Shown here: positions 54,241 to 64,000 of the stretch, one piece after another
Layout of the letters: every line of letters begins with the position of its first letter
How positions within the stretch are numbered: the first letter of the stretch is position 1
Assembly: GCA_963575745.1 (NCBI GenBank)
Contig: CAUYUJ010001290.1
Span: 38,835 to 102,834, forward strand
Source of the DNA: Prorocentrum cordatum
Lineage: Eukaryota > Sar > Dinophyceae > Prorocentrales > Prorocentraceae
DNA: 64,000 nucleotides
Reading direction: 5' to 3'
Translations under genes and position numbers: made by a program
Notes under the pieces: generated by a model
What the model saw: the letters and a program-made list of their open reading frames with translations, nothing else
The model's database searches: none
What the model was told of the DNA's origin: nothing

Positions 54241-54570
54241 GACGGGGCCAGGGCCAGGGCTGGGGCTGGGGCCGAGGTTGGTGCCGCGGCCGGGGCGGGG
54301 GCGGGGGTCGGGGGCCAGGGCGGGGGCCGGTGCGACGAGGCCGGGGCCCGCCCTGACCTTCCAGACCTATGGACTTATCTGGACTGCTTCACACTTCGAT
54401 TCGATTTTAGATGGCGAGGTCCTGGTGCTATTTTTGCAGCCCTCGAGGAATGTCTGGGCGGACTGCGGCCCCCTGGGCTGGGCCGTGTCCCGGTCCGTGG
54501 CCAGGGCTGGGGCGGGGGTCGGGGCCGGGGCCGGGGCAGGGGCCGGGGCGCGGGGGGAAAACGTAATTAT
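54241..54570. repeat. GGGGCC / GGGGCNGGGGC low-complexity tracts
   Basis: Two GC-rich blocks (about 54,243-54,350 and 54,480-54,560) of ggggcc-like repeats flank a less biased stretch. The overlapping frames are Gly/Ala/Pro-rich artefacts. Such G-rich DNA may form quadruplexes. Confidence 0.85.
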
Positions 54571-54919
54571 ATCTGGGCGGCGGCCCCCCCCTGGGATCCC
54601 CCCGGGGCCCCCCGGAACTTCGCCGGGATCCCCGCGGGACATCTTGGGGCCCCGGCAGGGCTCTGGACGGCGCGTATGAGGAAGAGGGCCTGGGCAAATG
54701 GGACAGAGGAGGACGGAGACGACGACTCCAACGGAAAAGCCCGATTCGAACGGACAAGCCCCTCGCGCGCGCCGGCGGGGTCGGCGGATGTCGGGAAGCG
54801 TCTTCGAGGTACGAGAAGCGAGCTGGACGTTTTGGCTGAATCCTCCCCATATCCGTAAGAGATCTCTTACTATTACGGCTGGCGGATTGCACGGTAGACA
54901 GGCTTAGCGGATCGCTCGG

Positions 54920-55380
54920 GAGGGCGATTTCGCCAGAGACATCCTCACAGAATTGAGCTCTTCGCGACATCGCGTTTCACGAAAACAAGCGTTTCGCTAG
55001 AGACATCTGTACAAAGCTGATGATAGCGGAATTTCGCCGTCTGGGAACATTCGCGTTTCGCTAGAGACATCCTCGAACAAATGAGATGACGACTGAGATC
55101 CTTAACTAGCTCTTAGGTAAAACACTGCGATTTCGCTGGGGACATCCTCAGAGCACGAGCGGCAGCACGGCGGACCAGAACAAAGAACCCGGCAGAGCAT
55201 TTGCATTTCACTAGGGACATCCTCAACAAAATGGTATGTTCTCAACATCGTTTTCACGTCGTTCTTGAAGTGCCTCAAGGTGACGAAGTGAAAGGCCAGG
55301 AAGCACTTCAAGGTGGCTGTCAGAACGCCTGGGAGACTGCCGGAAGTAGCGGTTTCGTTAGGGACATCTTCTAAAAATTG
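54920..55380. repeat. Dispersed ~19-bp repeat TTTCGCTAGAGACATCCTC
   Basis: The word (or a close variant) occurs about seven times between 54,928 and 55,375 at irregular 40-110-base spacing. The preceding stretch 54,570-54,920 shows no recognisable feature. Confidence 0.8.
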
Positions 55381-55439
55381 GCAGGAGCACGCCAGAACCC
55401 AAAAACCATGGGCGAAAACAAAAACACGACAGAGAATCA

Positions 55440-55800
55440 ACATCTCTGCCGTGCTCCTTCGCTCTTGGCGCCTATTCTGCCGTGCTCATTCGCTCTTTGG
55501 GTCTATTCTGCCATGCTCCTGCTTTTGTTTCTGCCGTGCTCCTTCGTTTTTCAGGCCTATGTTGCCGTGCTCCTGGTCATTTTCTGCCTTGCTCTTAGTT
55601 CTTGCGGTCTATTCTGCCGTGCTCCTGGTCTTTTTTCAGCCGTGCTCCTTCGCTCTTGGGGCCTATTCAGCCCTGCTCCTTAGACTTTGGGGGTCTATTC
55701 AGCCGTGCTCTTGGTCTTCTTCTGCCGTGCTGCTTTGTTCTTGGGGCCTATTATGGCGTGCTCCTGCTCTTTAGCTGCCGTGCTCCTTAGATATTCCTGG
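55440..55800 (+). repeat. Minisatellite, TGCCGTGCTCCT units (forward)
   Basis: About ten units contain ctgccgtgctcct...cgctcttggggcctatt, spaced 30-60 bases. The same core in reverse complement makes up the array at 56,175-56,660, so the two arrays form a large imperfect inverted repeat around 55,800-56,175. Confidence 0.85.
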
Positions 55801-56174
55801 AATGGCCAGAGTCGTGGGAGAAAAGCGGCCCCCCATCAACTTTACGTAACCATTGCAAACATACGCATATTTTTTACAGTTCGTTGGGGGGATGCTAGTG
55901 GGGTGCTCTTGGTGTCTCCTCGGGACCTCCAGGAGCGTTTTGGACGGTTTTGGAAAGATCTGGAGGTTTCCTCGAGTCCCTGTGGGCACCAATGAATGTC
56001 TTGAGGGCCTTGTCCAGAAGCATTCCAACGCAGACGCTTTGGCTCTGGAACAGCTGAGCTAAATTGTTCATTGAAAATGGCGTCAGCCAATCTTCAAGCG
56101 CACCCTGGGACCATGCAAAAAGAGACTCCCAAACGATCATAAACGTTCTAAGTGGCCCTAACTTAAGAATGGTA

Positions 56175-56660
56175 GGTGGCAGAACACGCAGGAACATGGC
56201 AGAACCCAAAGAGCTCACATGAGCACGGCAGAATACACGGGAGCACGGCAGAACGAACATGAGCACGGCAGAGCATACAAGGGCATGAGGACCACGACAG
56301 AGCACACGGAATGCACAGTAGCACGGCATAACACACAGGAGCACGGCTGAATATGCAGAAGCGTGGCAGAACACGCAAGCAAAACAGAAGCGCGGCACAA
56401 TCAACAGAAGCACGGCAGAACAGGCAGGAGCACGCCAGAACCCCAAAATCACACGGGAGCATGGCAGAATCCATAGGAGCACGGCAGAACAAGCAGGAGC
56501 ACAACAGAACGTGCACGAGCATGGCAGAGCCCAGAGAACACACGGGAGCACGGCAGAACACATCAGAGCACGGCAGAGCACACAGAAGCACGGCAAAGCA
56601 CGCAGGTCCATGGCAGCACACGCAGGAGCACGGTAGCACACGCATGAGCTCGGCAGAATA
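56175..56660 (-). repeat. Minisatellite, AGGAGCACGGCAGAACA units (reverse of the 55.4-kb array)
   Basis: More than 15 units of gagcacggcagaacacacag at a spacing of about 20-35 bases. On the minus strand it reads Cys/Ala/Val-rich in all frames and is not a gene. The spacer 55,800-56,175 has no recognisable gene. Confidence 0.85.
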
Positions 56661-57155
56661 CACCGAATCAATGCAGATTAAATGCCGTATGCCTGGTGGA
56701 CTAAGCGACGCTTCCCGTTCTTGTCCGGTCAGGTTTCCCATCTGCCTTTTTTGTCTCTCTCTCTCTCTCTCTTTCTTGCTTCCTCATCTTGTGACCGATC
56801 GCTTCTGCCTGGAAGGAGCACCTGGAGCCATGCGCAATGTGCGCACTGGCGGCCCCAAGGCAAGTAGACGACACGCCGCACGGAGGCCCGTGGTGTAATG
56901 ATCAGAGCTGTTGCGCTTCACGGCGCGCCTGGGTCCGAATTGTGGGCATGTTCTTCTTAGAGGAAGTGGAGGAGGATGAGGATCATGGGGTGGGGGACGC
57001 GGGAGTATTAGGAGGGAAAGAAACACAGACACAATTATTCGTCGACTCCCAGGAAGATATGGGAAGTGGGGGGGAAGACGAAAACCCAGAAGATATGGGC
57101 ATGCTTTTCCAAGAGGAAGTTCAGAGGAGGAAAAAGTACCCATACCTCTGCCCCC
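56661..57155. other. Unrecognised sequence, possible tRNA-like element
   Basis: Holds a TCTCTC tract at 56,756-56,772 and, at 56,886-56,948, a stretch resembling a degenerate tRNA: acceptor-like gcccgtg/ttgtgggc, tggtgtaatgatcagagc as a D-arm-like block, and gggtccgaatt close to a T-loop B box. The anticodon loop is poor (no T before the anticodon), so it is at most a pseudo-tRNA or tRNA-derived short element. The rest is unassigned. Confidence 0.3.
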
Positions 57156-57211
57156 CATGCTCCCCCATCAAAAATTACTCCCGCGGGAGTAATTTTTGAT
57201 GGGGGAGCATG
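57156..57211. repeat. Perfect 56-bp palindrome
   Basis: Two 28-base arms meet with no spacer at ccgcgg (57,181-57,186): catgctcccccatcaaaaa... and its exact reverse complement. It lies about 390 bases upstream of the sulfatase start. It could extrude a cruciform or be a fold-back join. Confidence 0.95.
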
Positions 57212-57601
57212 ACGGGATGAAGCAAGGAAGAGGGATTCCTCAGGCAAGGGACGACGCGACGGGGGATCGATGAGGGAGGCGGACGGGCAGGGGGAGGAGG
57301 ACGGGTAGGACGAGGGGCGGGATCGATGAGGAAACACGAGAGGGAGGTCGGGCAGGGGGAGGTGGGGCAAGAGGACGAGAGCGGGGTTGCTGGGGGGACG
57401 GGGAGGGGGCCCGCGTGCCGCTCCCGACCTGGTGGCAGGTGCCCCCCCCATTCTCTCTTTCGCTCGGGCTCTTGCGCTGGGCCTCCCCTCCTCCGCCGTG
57501 TCCCCGCGGAGGCCTCCCAGAGCCCTTGCAGGCTCAAGCACTGCCACACATGTTTCCATATCGTGCCGCCATGTAGGGTCTGGCACGGGCACTACGACAA
57601 C

Positions 57602-58564
57602 ATGAATGTTAGAGCTGCCGTCCTCATCTTCACCCTGTATTGCAGGCCATGCCCGTGTGCGGGCCTGCTAGCCTCGCGTTCGCACCAGACAGGTGGAGGG
57701 AAACCACCGAACATTGTGGTGATAGTGGCAGATGACCTCGGAACTAACGATGTCGGTTGGGTGAACCAGAATAATGTGAATGATGTTAAGACGCCGCAGC
57801 TGGATAAGTTGATGTCCGAGGGAGTCCACTTGGCGAACTTCTACGCGCAACCCATTTGTGGACCGTCCCGGGCAGCACTTTTGACCGGAAGGCACCCAAT
57901 GAATTTGGGATTGCAGCATGCAAACCTGCTTCCTGAGCAGGAGAACGGATTGCCCACGAACGAGACAACCTTGCCCCAGCTTCTGAAAGGCCTGGGCTAC
58001 GTCACGCATGGCATAGGCAAATGGCACCTGGGACATTGGAAGCGGGACCTCATCAGGGGAGCAAGAAGGTACGTACATATTTCCCATTCTTCCTCCCTCT
58101 GTCCTCCCCTCCTCTCTCTCTCTCTCTCTCCCCCTCCCCCTTCCCTTCCTCCTTCTTCTTCCCCCCGTCATGAAAAGAGAGAGGGAGAGAGAGAAACAGA
58201 GAGAGAGAGAGAGACAAATAAAGAGAAAGAGAGAGAGAGAGAGAGATAGCGAGCGAGAGAGAGAGAGAGAGAGAGACAGAGAGTGATACAGAAGAGAAAA
58301 CGTGAGTGAGGGAAGAGGGAGGGAGGGAGACAGAGAGAGAGAGAGAGAGAAACGGGAGTGGAGGAGGGCTCGGATAGGGATGGAAATTGAGGGTCTGGGA
58401 GGGGATCGAGGGGAGGCGGAGAAGGGGCAGCAGAGGATGGCGGGCTGTCCCCCGTGCTTCTCCACCCATCCTGGTCCTCGTGCCTCTCCCCGCATTGTCC
58501 TCCTGCTGCTAGGTTTAGGTCGGGCATGTCCCCCTAAAGGCGGATTTCGGACGACAATTGTATA

Positions 58565-58600
<36 letters not shown>

Positions 58601-58941
58601 TGTATGTATGTATGTATGTATGTATATATATATATATATATATGTATATATAGATTCAAACAACTACCCCCCCCAAATGATCCAAAATAGTAGAAAAATC
58701 GTCCCCAGACTATTTTTTGACTATTGTTGAATGTTCCTCCTGTAGAGGGACGTGCCCGACTTAATGCTAGGTTCCATGATCTCACGCTATGACGGGGTTC
58801 TCCTCTCGCTGGAGGCTGGGGTACGTGTGCCTTTCTCGCTCCCTTCTGTCCCCACGTCGAGGGGCTTCGATCACTGGTATGGCTTCTTCGCAGGCTCGCA
58901 GAATCATTTCAATCACACCGATGGGCGCGGTGGCAACCAAG
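57602..58941 (+). CDS. Arylsulfatase-like gene, first two recognisable exons
   Basis: Type I sulfatase, which hydrolyses sulfate esters using a formylglycine made from Cys. Exon 1 (57,602-58,068) starts at ATG with a hydrophobic leader (MNVRAAVLIFTLYC..., possible secretion signal). It then has PNIVVIVADDLGTNDVGW with the metal-binding Asp pair, the signature CGPSRAALLTGR with the Cys to be modified, and GYVTHGIGKWHLGHW. The donor is AAG|GTACGT at 58,069; the acceptor is tcgAG|GGGC at 58,860-58,861. Joining them gives R-R-G-F-D-H-W-Y-G-F-F, the expected next sulfatase block, which supports this intron. Exon 2 runs to about 58,941 (a GC donor, CAAG|GCACC, is possible) before a CTC-rich tract. 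The remaining two thirds of the enzyme are not seen downstream, so the gene either continues through very long introns or is a fragment. The frame is open upstream of 57,602, so the start is provisional. Confidence 0.8.
58108..58345. repeat. (CT)n and (GA)n tracts inside the sulfatase intron
   Basis: CT-rich (58,108-58,150) then GA-rich (58,178-58,345) low-complexity DNA. The two are self-complementary in part and could fold back in the pre-mRNA. Confidence 0.9.
58558..58655. repeat. (TATG)n and (TA)n microsatellite inside the sulfatase intron
   Basis: About 15 copies of tatg/gtat flanked by ta repeats. No other feature. Confidence 0.95.
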
Positions 58942-60000
58942 GCACCTACCTCTCCTCTCCTGCTTCTGCTGCTCCTCCCCCTCCGCCTCCTGCTCCTCCC
59001 CCCTTCCACTCTCTCCTCGTCATTGCCCTCGTCTTTCTCCTCCCCCTCCCCCTCCCCCCGCCTCTCCGTCCTCCTCGCCCCGCCCCGTCCTGCCCTCCTC
59101 CTCCTCCTTCTCCTCCTTCTCCTCCTCCTTCTCCTCCTCCTCCTCCTCCTCCTCCTCGGTATCCTCTCATCCTCCCTGCTCCCTCCTGCAATTTGGGCGC
59201 GAGCCTCGGTCTGGGCGACAGATCGAGCAGCCGGGGCAGACAGCGGCCATCTCGCACCTACCTGCTCCCCTGCTGGCCCCTCGCGGGTCCAGCAGACGGG
59301 ACCCGGGCGTGCCTGCTGCCTCCTGCGGCCGGCACGGGTGTTCGGTCCGCTGTGCGTCTCAGTTTTCGTGCTTTTTCCTGGGGCCCCGTCCCCGTTCGGA
59401 TTTTTTTTGAGTTCGGCAACGGGCTGACGCCGTCCGCCCCCGTCGTCTGGAGGGGCTCTTGGGCTTTCTGCCCGCGCTTCGCGTGCTCTGGTCGGCCTGC
59501 GGGGGGACGTCTCTCTGGGCCTCTACCGTTCCTTCAGGGTTCGGCTGTGGCAGCTGAACTCGGACGTCTCCTCTTTCCTCGTCGGCCTTTCGTCGTCGTC
59601 GTCCTCCTCTTCCTCCTCCTCCCCCTCCTCCTCCTCCTCCTGCTCCTCCTCCTCTCCCTCCTCCCCCTCCTCCTCCTCCTCCTCCCTCATCCTCCTGCTC
59701 CTCCTCCTCCTCCTCCTCTTCCTCTTCCTCCTCCTCCCTCCTCTTTTGCTTCCGCAGGCCGCGTCGCTGTCGTAAGCCGGCAACGTCGCAGTGGGCAGCG
59801 AGAGAGTCCTTCTCCTCCTCCTCCTCGTCCTCCTCCATCTCCTCCTCCTCCTCCTCCTCCTCCTCCTCCTCCTCCTCCTCCTCCTCCTCCTCCTCTCTCC
59901 TCCTCCATTCCTATTCCTTATGCATCATTTTTCCCTGTCGCACCCCGAGGCCAGTTTTTAGGGCGGGCCGGGCGTTTCGCCTGGGAAACTTCACCATTTA
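58942..60000. repeat. CTC/TCC-rich tracts with a GC-rich middle
   Basis: Pyrimidine tracts of tcctcctcc type at about 58,955-59,160 and 59,582-59,900 surround less biased sequence (59,160-59,580) in which I recognise no exon. Long frames on both strands (poly-Leu, Pro, Glu, Gly) result from the trinucleotide repeat. Confidence 0.85.
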
Positions 60001-60029
60001 TGATTCTGAAACTCAAGAAAGGGCAACAG

Positions 60030-60270
60030 TTTCACAGATGGAGGACGGGTCGTTTTCAAAATGTGGCTCTCGCCTTAGCGCCGCGCACATTCGTTTGAAA
60101 CATCTGCCAGAGTTTCACGGATTGAGGGCGGGTGGTTATCAAAATGTGGCTCTCGCCTTAGCGCCGTGCACATTCGTTTTGAACATTTGCAAGAGCTTCA
60201 CGCATTGTCTGCGGGTGGTTTTCAAAATGTGGCTCTCGCCTTAGCGCCGCGCACACGTTCATGCAATTTG
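60030..60270. repeat. ~84-bp repeat, three copies
   Basis: tcaaaatgtggctctcgccttagcgccg recurs at about 60,056, 60,139 and 60,222, each followed by gcacattcgttt and by a cacrgatt stretch. A related core (ctctcgctgaggcgccggc) recurs at 61,260-61,430. Confidence 0.85.
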
Positions 60271-61250
60271 GAAGAGTCTCACGGATTCCCATGGTCAACG
60301 TATTAGAAATGGTGTTTTGGAAGGATTCAGGATTCAGCGGGTGCAACAGTTATATTGATTCGCGGTGTTGAAGTCCCAAAAATCGCGTTCTGGCACGATT
60401 CCGGATCGTCAAGACGCAGCAGTCAGGTTGATCCGTGGAGTTGAAATCCCGAGAACAATGTTTTGGCATGCTTCAGCGTCTTCAAGGGTGATCTTTCTAC
60501 ACCACCACCGTGCCAAGCCAGGACCAGGATGGCCCTGGCTTGGCACGGTGGTGGTGCATAGACACCTTCTGCGTATGAGTTGGTTGGCTGGCGGGTTGCT
60601 TGGTTGGTTGGTTGCCTGGGTGCTCGGTTGGTGGTCCAGTTGGTTGGCCACTGACCTGGTCGGTGCGTCAGATGAGCCGAGAAGTGCAGGTTGCGCGGGT
60701 CGTTGCCAGATAGCCACAGCTGTTTCTCGCATGCGTGCTGGGGGCGCGCGAGGCCAGTTGCGTCGACCTGGTTCCTGAGGTGATTGCAGGCAGCATCGGT
60801 TAGGTATGACTTCTTTGGGCCTCTGTGAGGCATCGTGGATGCCTCGCAGAGGCTTCTAGGGGCGATTTGGTGCCGTCTTGTGGGCTCCTGGGAGCCTCCT
60901 GCGGTTGTCGGCGGCGCTTTGGCCCGTCTAGAAGGCCTCCTGCGCCGTCGACCTTGGACCTTCTCGGAGGCCTCTTGTGCACTCTTGGGGCGATCCTGGG
61001 GCTTGTCGCGCCGTCCTGTGCGTCCTCAGGTTTACAAGCGCGAGAACGCTGTTTTTTCCCAACCATCCTGTGGTGTTGGGTCCTCGTTTTGAAAAGACGG
61101 TCCCCGCGTTCTCCTCTCATTTCCTCCTTTCCTCTCCTCTACAATTACTCAATATGAAAATACTCTCCCTCTTCCCCTGATGGCGTCCGGGTGATGGCCG
61201 CGCACCCTCCGCGTACTGTTTTTTTACACACAGGATTCCCCGGAAATCCC
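60271..61250. other. Unassigned spacer with one long hairpin
   Basis: No gene is recognised. A 23-base perfect inverted repeat lies at 60,500-60,522 and 60,534-60,556 with an 11-base loop; its arm reads caccaccaccgtgccaagcc plus agg. A tggttggttgg tract follows at about 60,580-60,660. Confidence 0.7.
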
Positions 61251-61440
61251 AGGAAACGACTCTCGCTGAGGCGCCGGCGTCATTTTTTCCCAAAATGCTG
61301 CTCTCGTTGAGGCGCCGGCCTCATTTCTGCTCCCGAATCGTTCCGAATCGTGCTCCCGCTGCAGCGTGGGCCTCATTTTCGGATCGGTGTTTGGCCTCCG
61401 TCGTTCAGGATGGCGTTCTCGCCCCAGCGCGGGCCTTTTT
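61251..61440. repeat. Short repeats with core CTCTCG(C/T)TGAGGCGCCGGC
   Basis: Four diverging units at about 61,260, 61,305, 61,362 and 61,417 (the last is ctcgccccagcgcgggcc), related to the 84-bp units at 60 kb. Confidence 0.7.
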
Positions 61441-61477
61441 TCTCGCGCGCCCATCCGCCCGCCACCACCGCGCCGCA

Positions 61478-61950
61478 CCCACCACCACCACCACCACCAC
61501 CACCACCACCACCACCACCACCACCCACCACCACCACCACCACCACCACCACCACCACCACCACCACCACCACCACCACCACCACACCACAACCACCACC
61601 AGCACCAGCACCAGTACCACCACCCCACACCACCACAGCACCACCAGCACCACCACCACCACCACACCACACCGCCACCCCACCACCACCACCACCACCA
61701 CCACCACCACCACCACCACCACCACCGTCACCACCACCACACCACCACACGCACCACCACCACCACCACCACCACCACCACCACCACCACCACCACCACC
61801 ACCACCACCACCACCACCACCACCACCACCACCACCACCACCACCACCACCACCACCACCACCACCACCACCCACCACCACCACCACCACCACCACCCAC
61901 CACCACCCACCACCACGCACGCACGCACGCACGCACGCACGCGCACCACC
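61478..61950. repeat. (CAC)n trinucleotide tract with a GCAC end
   Basis: About 430 bases of cac repeat, with one less regular stretch at 61,585-61,680, followed by gcac repeats at about 61,915-61,942. It reads as poly-His, poly-Thr or poly-Pro in the three frames; none is a gene. Confidence 0.95.
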
Positions 61951-62113
61951 ACCCACTACGCACGCGCGCGCGGAGCCACAGGTCCGCTACGACACGCGTC
62001 CGCGGATAGAGAAAATCAGCGCCATGGTAAGGGATGGGAGGGAGGGGTAGGACGTCAGATATGACGCGAGCGCACCTAGCTTGCCTCCTCCCCCTCCTCC
62101 TCCCCCTCCCCAC

Positions 62114-64000
62114 CGAAGGCCCCATTGCTGCCGCCCGCATGCGTCACCCACACCCAATTCAGCACACCCCTCACACGTTTCGTGGCCCCATAGGGACCGA
62201 AGGCCCAAGTGCTGCCGCCCGCATGCGTCCCGCACACCCAAGTCGGCACACCCCTCACACGTTTCGTGGCCCCATAGGGAGCCCCACCGAAGGCCCCAGT
62301 GCTGCCGCCCTCATGCGTCCCGCACACCCAATTCGGCACACCCCTCACACGTTTCGTGGCCCCATAGGGAGCCCCACCGAAGGCCCCAGTGCTGCCGCCC
62401 GCATGCGTCCCGCACACCCAATTCGGCACACCCCTCACACGTTTCGTGGCCCCATAGGGAGCTCCACCGAAGGCCCCAGTGCTGCCGCCCGCATGCGTCA
62501 CGCACACCCAATTCGGCACACCCCTCACACGTTTCGTGGCCCCATAGGGAGCCCCACCGAAGGCCCCAGTGCTGCCGCCCGCATGCGTCACGCCCAACAA
62601 TTACCCAAATTCCCACACCCCTCACACTTTCGTGGCCCCTAGGGAGCCCCACCGAAGCTCCCAATCTGCCAGCCCGCATGCTTCCCCGCACACGCCATTC
62701 GGCACAACACCCCTCAACACGTTCGTGGCCCCATGGGCTCTCCACACGCTTCGTGGCCCCATGGGAGCCCCACCGAAGGCCCCGAGTGCTGCCCATCCCG
62801 CAATGCGTCCCGCACGCTCAATTCGGCACACACGCTCACTCGTTTCGTGCCCCATAGGGGGGCCCCACCGAAGGCCCGTGCCTGCCAGCCCGCATGCGTC
62901 CCCCGCACACCGAATTCGGCACACCCCTCACACGTTTCGTGGCCCCATAGGGAGCCCCACCGAAGGCCCCAGTGCTGCCGCCCGCATGCGTCCCGCACGC
63001 TCAATTCGGCACACCCCTCACACGTTTCGTGGCCCCATAGGGAGCCCCACCGAAGGCCCCAGTGCTGCCGCCCGCATGCGTCACCCACACCCAATTCGGC
63101 ACACCCCTCACACGTTTCGTGGCCCCATAGGGAGCCCCACCGAAAGCCCCAGTGCTGCCGCCCGCATGCGTCCCGCACACCCAATTCGGCACACCCCTCA
63201 CACGTTTCGTGGCCCCATAGGGAGCCCCACCGAAGGCCCCAGTGCTGCCGCCCGCATGCGTCCCGCACACCCAATTCGGCACACCCCTCACCCGTTTCGT
63301 GGCCCCATAGGGAGCCCCACCGAAGGCCCCAGTGCTGCCGCCCGCATGCGTCCCGCACACCCAATTCGGCACACCCCTCACACGTTTCGTGGCCCTAAAA
63401 ATAAAAAAAAAAAAATAAAATAACACAATAAAATATGGAGCCCCACCGAAGGCCCCAGTGCTGCCGCCCGCATGCGTCACGCACACCTAATTCGGCACAC
63501 CCCTCACACGTTTCGTGGCCCCATAGGGAGCTCCACCGAAGGCCCCAGCGCTGCCGCCCGCATGCGTCACGCACACCCAATTCGGCACACCCCTCACACG
63601 TTTCGTGGCCCCATAGGAGCTCCGCCGAAGGCCCCAGTGCTGCCGCCGCATGCGTCACGCACGCCCAATTCGGCACACCCCTCACACGTTTCGTGGCCCC
63701 ATAGGGGGCCCGCACCGAAGGCCCCAGCGACGCCCGGCCCGCATGCGTCCCGCACACCCAATTCGGCACACCCCTCACACGTTTCGTGGCCCCATAGGGA
63801 GCCCCACCGAATGCCCCAGTGCTGCCGCCCGCATGCGTCCCGCACACCCAATTCGGCACACCCCTCACACGTTTCGTGGCCCCATAGGGAGCCCCACCGA
63901 AGACCCCAGTGCTGCCGCCCGCATGCGTCCCGCACACCCAATTCGGCACACCCGTCACACGTTTCGTGGCCCCATAGGGAGCCCCACCGAAGGCACAAGT
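62114..64000. repeat. 90-bp tandem satellite, about 20 copies, running off the window
   Basis: Unit: gccccaccgaaggccccagt, gctgccgcccgcatgcgtcc, then cgcacacccaattcggcaca and cccctcacacgtttcgtggc plus cccatagggagc. Starts at exact 90-base steps (62,281, 62,371, 62,461, 62,551). Copies near 62,600-62,900 are diverged, and an A-rich insert (taaaaataaaaaaaa...) interrupts one unit at 63,394-63,436. As 90 is divisible by three, several frames on both strands stay open through many units. Confidence 0.95.

Noticed and set aside
56163..56741. Cys-rich minus-strand frames
   Set aside because: They follow the 20-35-bp minisatellite; the same residues recur in overlapping frames.
56886..56948. Functional tRNA gene
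   Set aside because: The acceptor stem needs several G-U pairs and the anticodon loop lacks the invariant T, so it is at most a tRNA-like relic.
58946..59908. Glu/Gly-rich and Leu/Pro-rich frames
   Set aside because: By-products of CTC/TCC trinucleotide repeats, with no conserved motif.
61295..62140. Long poly-His, poly-Thr, poly-Pro and poly-Trp frames
   Set aside because: Composition of the CAC tract; all frames are open together.

Overview
The window is nuclear DNA of a dinoflagellate. The best evidence is at 12,371-12,392, an exact copy of the 22-nt dinoflagellate spliced leader (starts TCCGTAG, ends GGCTCAAG). It sits at the 5' end of a retrotransposon copy rather than in a spliced-leader RNA gene. 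Further shortened leader copies lie at 20,392-20,430 and 34,281-34,289. Everything else fits a large, repeat-rich protist genome: very low gene density, long simple-sequence tracts, and one host-type gene whose single clear intron is GT-AG followed by G.

Layout. 1-9.4 kb, 17.8-20.4 kb, 25.9-34.3 kb, 37.1-38.4 kb, 42.9-44.2 kb and 48.6-49.7 kb are mosaics of a few short dispersed modules: a palindromic hairpin module (H, about 57 bp), a 60-bp module (A), a roughly 340-bp module that ends in H (D), a roughly 1.35-kb composite (G) that contains 175-185-bp tandem units (E) and also ends in H, and a GC-rich module (F). Simple-sequence DNA fills 9.4-10.7 kb. Non-LTR retrotransposons, all on the + strand, lie at 11.3-12.1 kb (fragment), 12.37-17.77 kb (element 1, full length), 20.39-25.86 kb (element 2), 34.28-37.05 kb (element 3, starts inside RT), 38.44-42.90 kb (element 4) and 44.15-48.59 kb (element 5). 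Further fragments lie at 4.54-4.86 kb and 52.3-53.7 kb, and an ORF1-like remnant lies on the - strand at 51.1-52.0 kb. From 53.7 kb to the end there are minisatellites, one sulfatase gene fragment (57.6-58.9 kb), long CTC and CAC tracts and a 90-bp satellite that runs out of the window.

How the elements work. Each autonomous element encodes ORF1 (coiled coil plus a conserved C-terminal domain) and ORF2 (apurinic-like endonuclease, reverse transcriptase, RNase H). Four features are shared and unusual. (1) ORF1 and ORF2 lie in the same frame, separated by a single stop codon in all four copies that keep the junction, and no ATG precedes the first endonuclease motif. (2) The RT box is WADN, not YxDD, in all five RTs. 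(3) The RNase H motifs are in circularly permuted order. (4) Seven of the eight insertions sit in the same place, the loop of the H hairpin. Elements 1-3 carry spliced-leader sequence at their 5' ends, so they were copied from trans-spliced RNA. ORF2 is uninterrupted in elements 1, 4 and 5; the other copies are broken.

Limits: all assignments come from reading motifs by eye. Boundaries inside the mosaics are approximate, and no alignment or database search was run.
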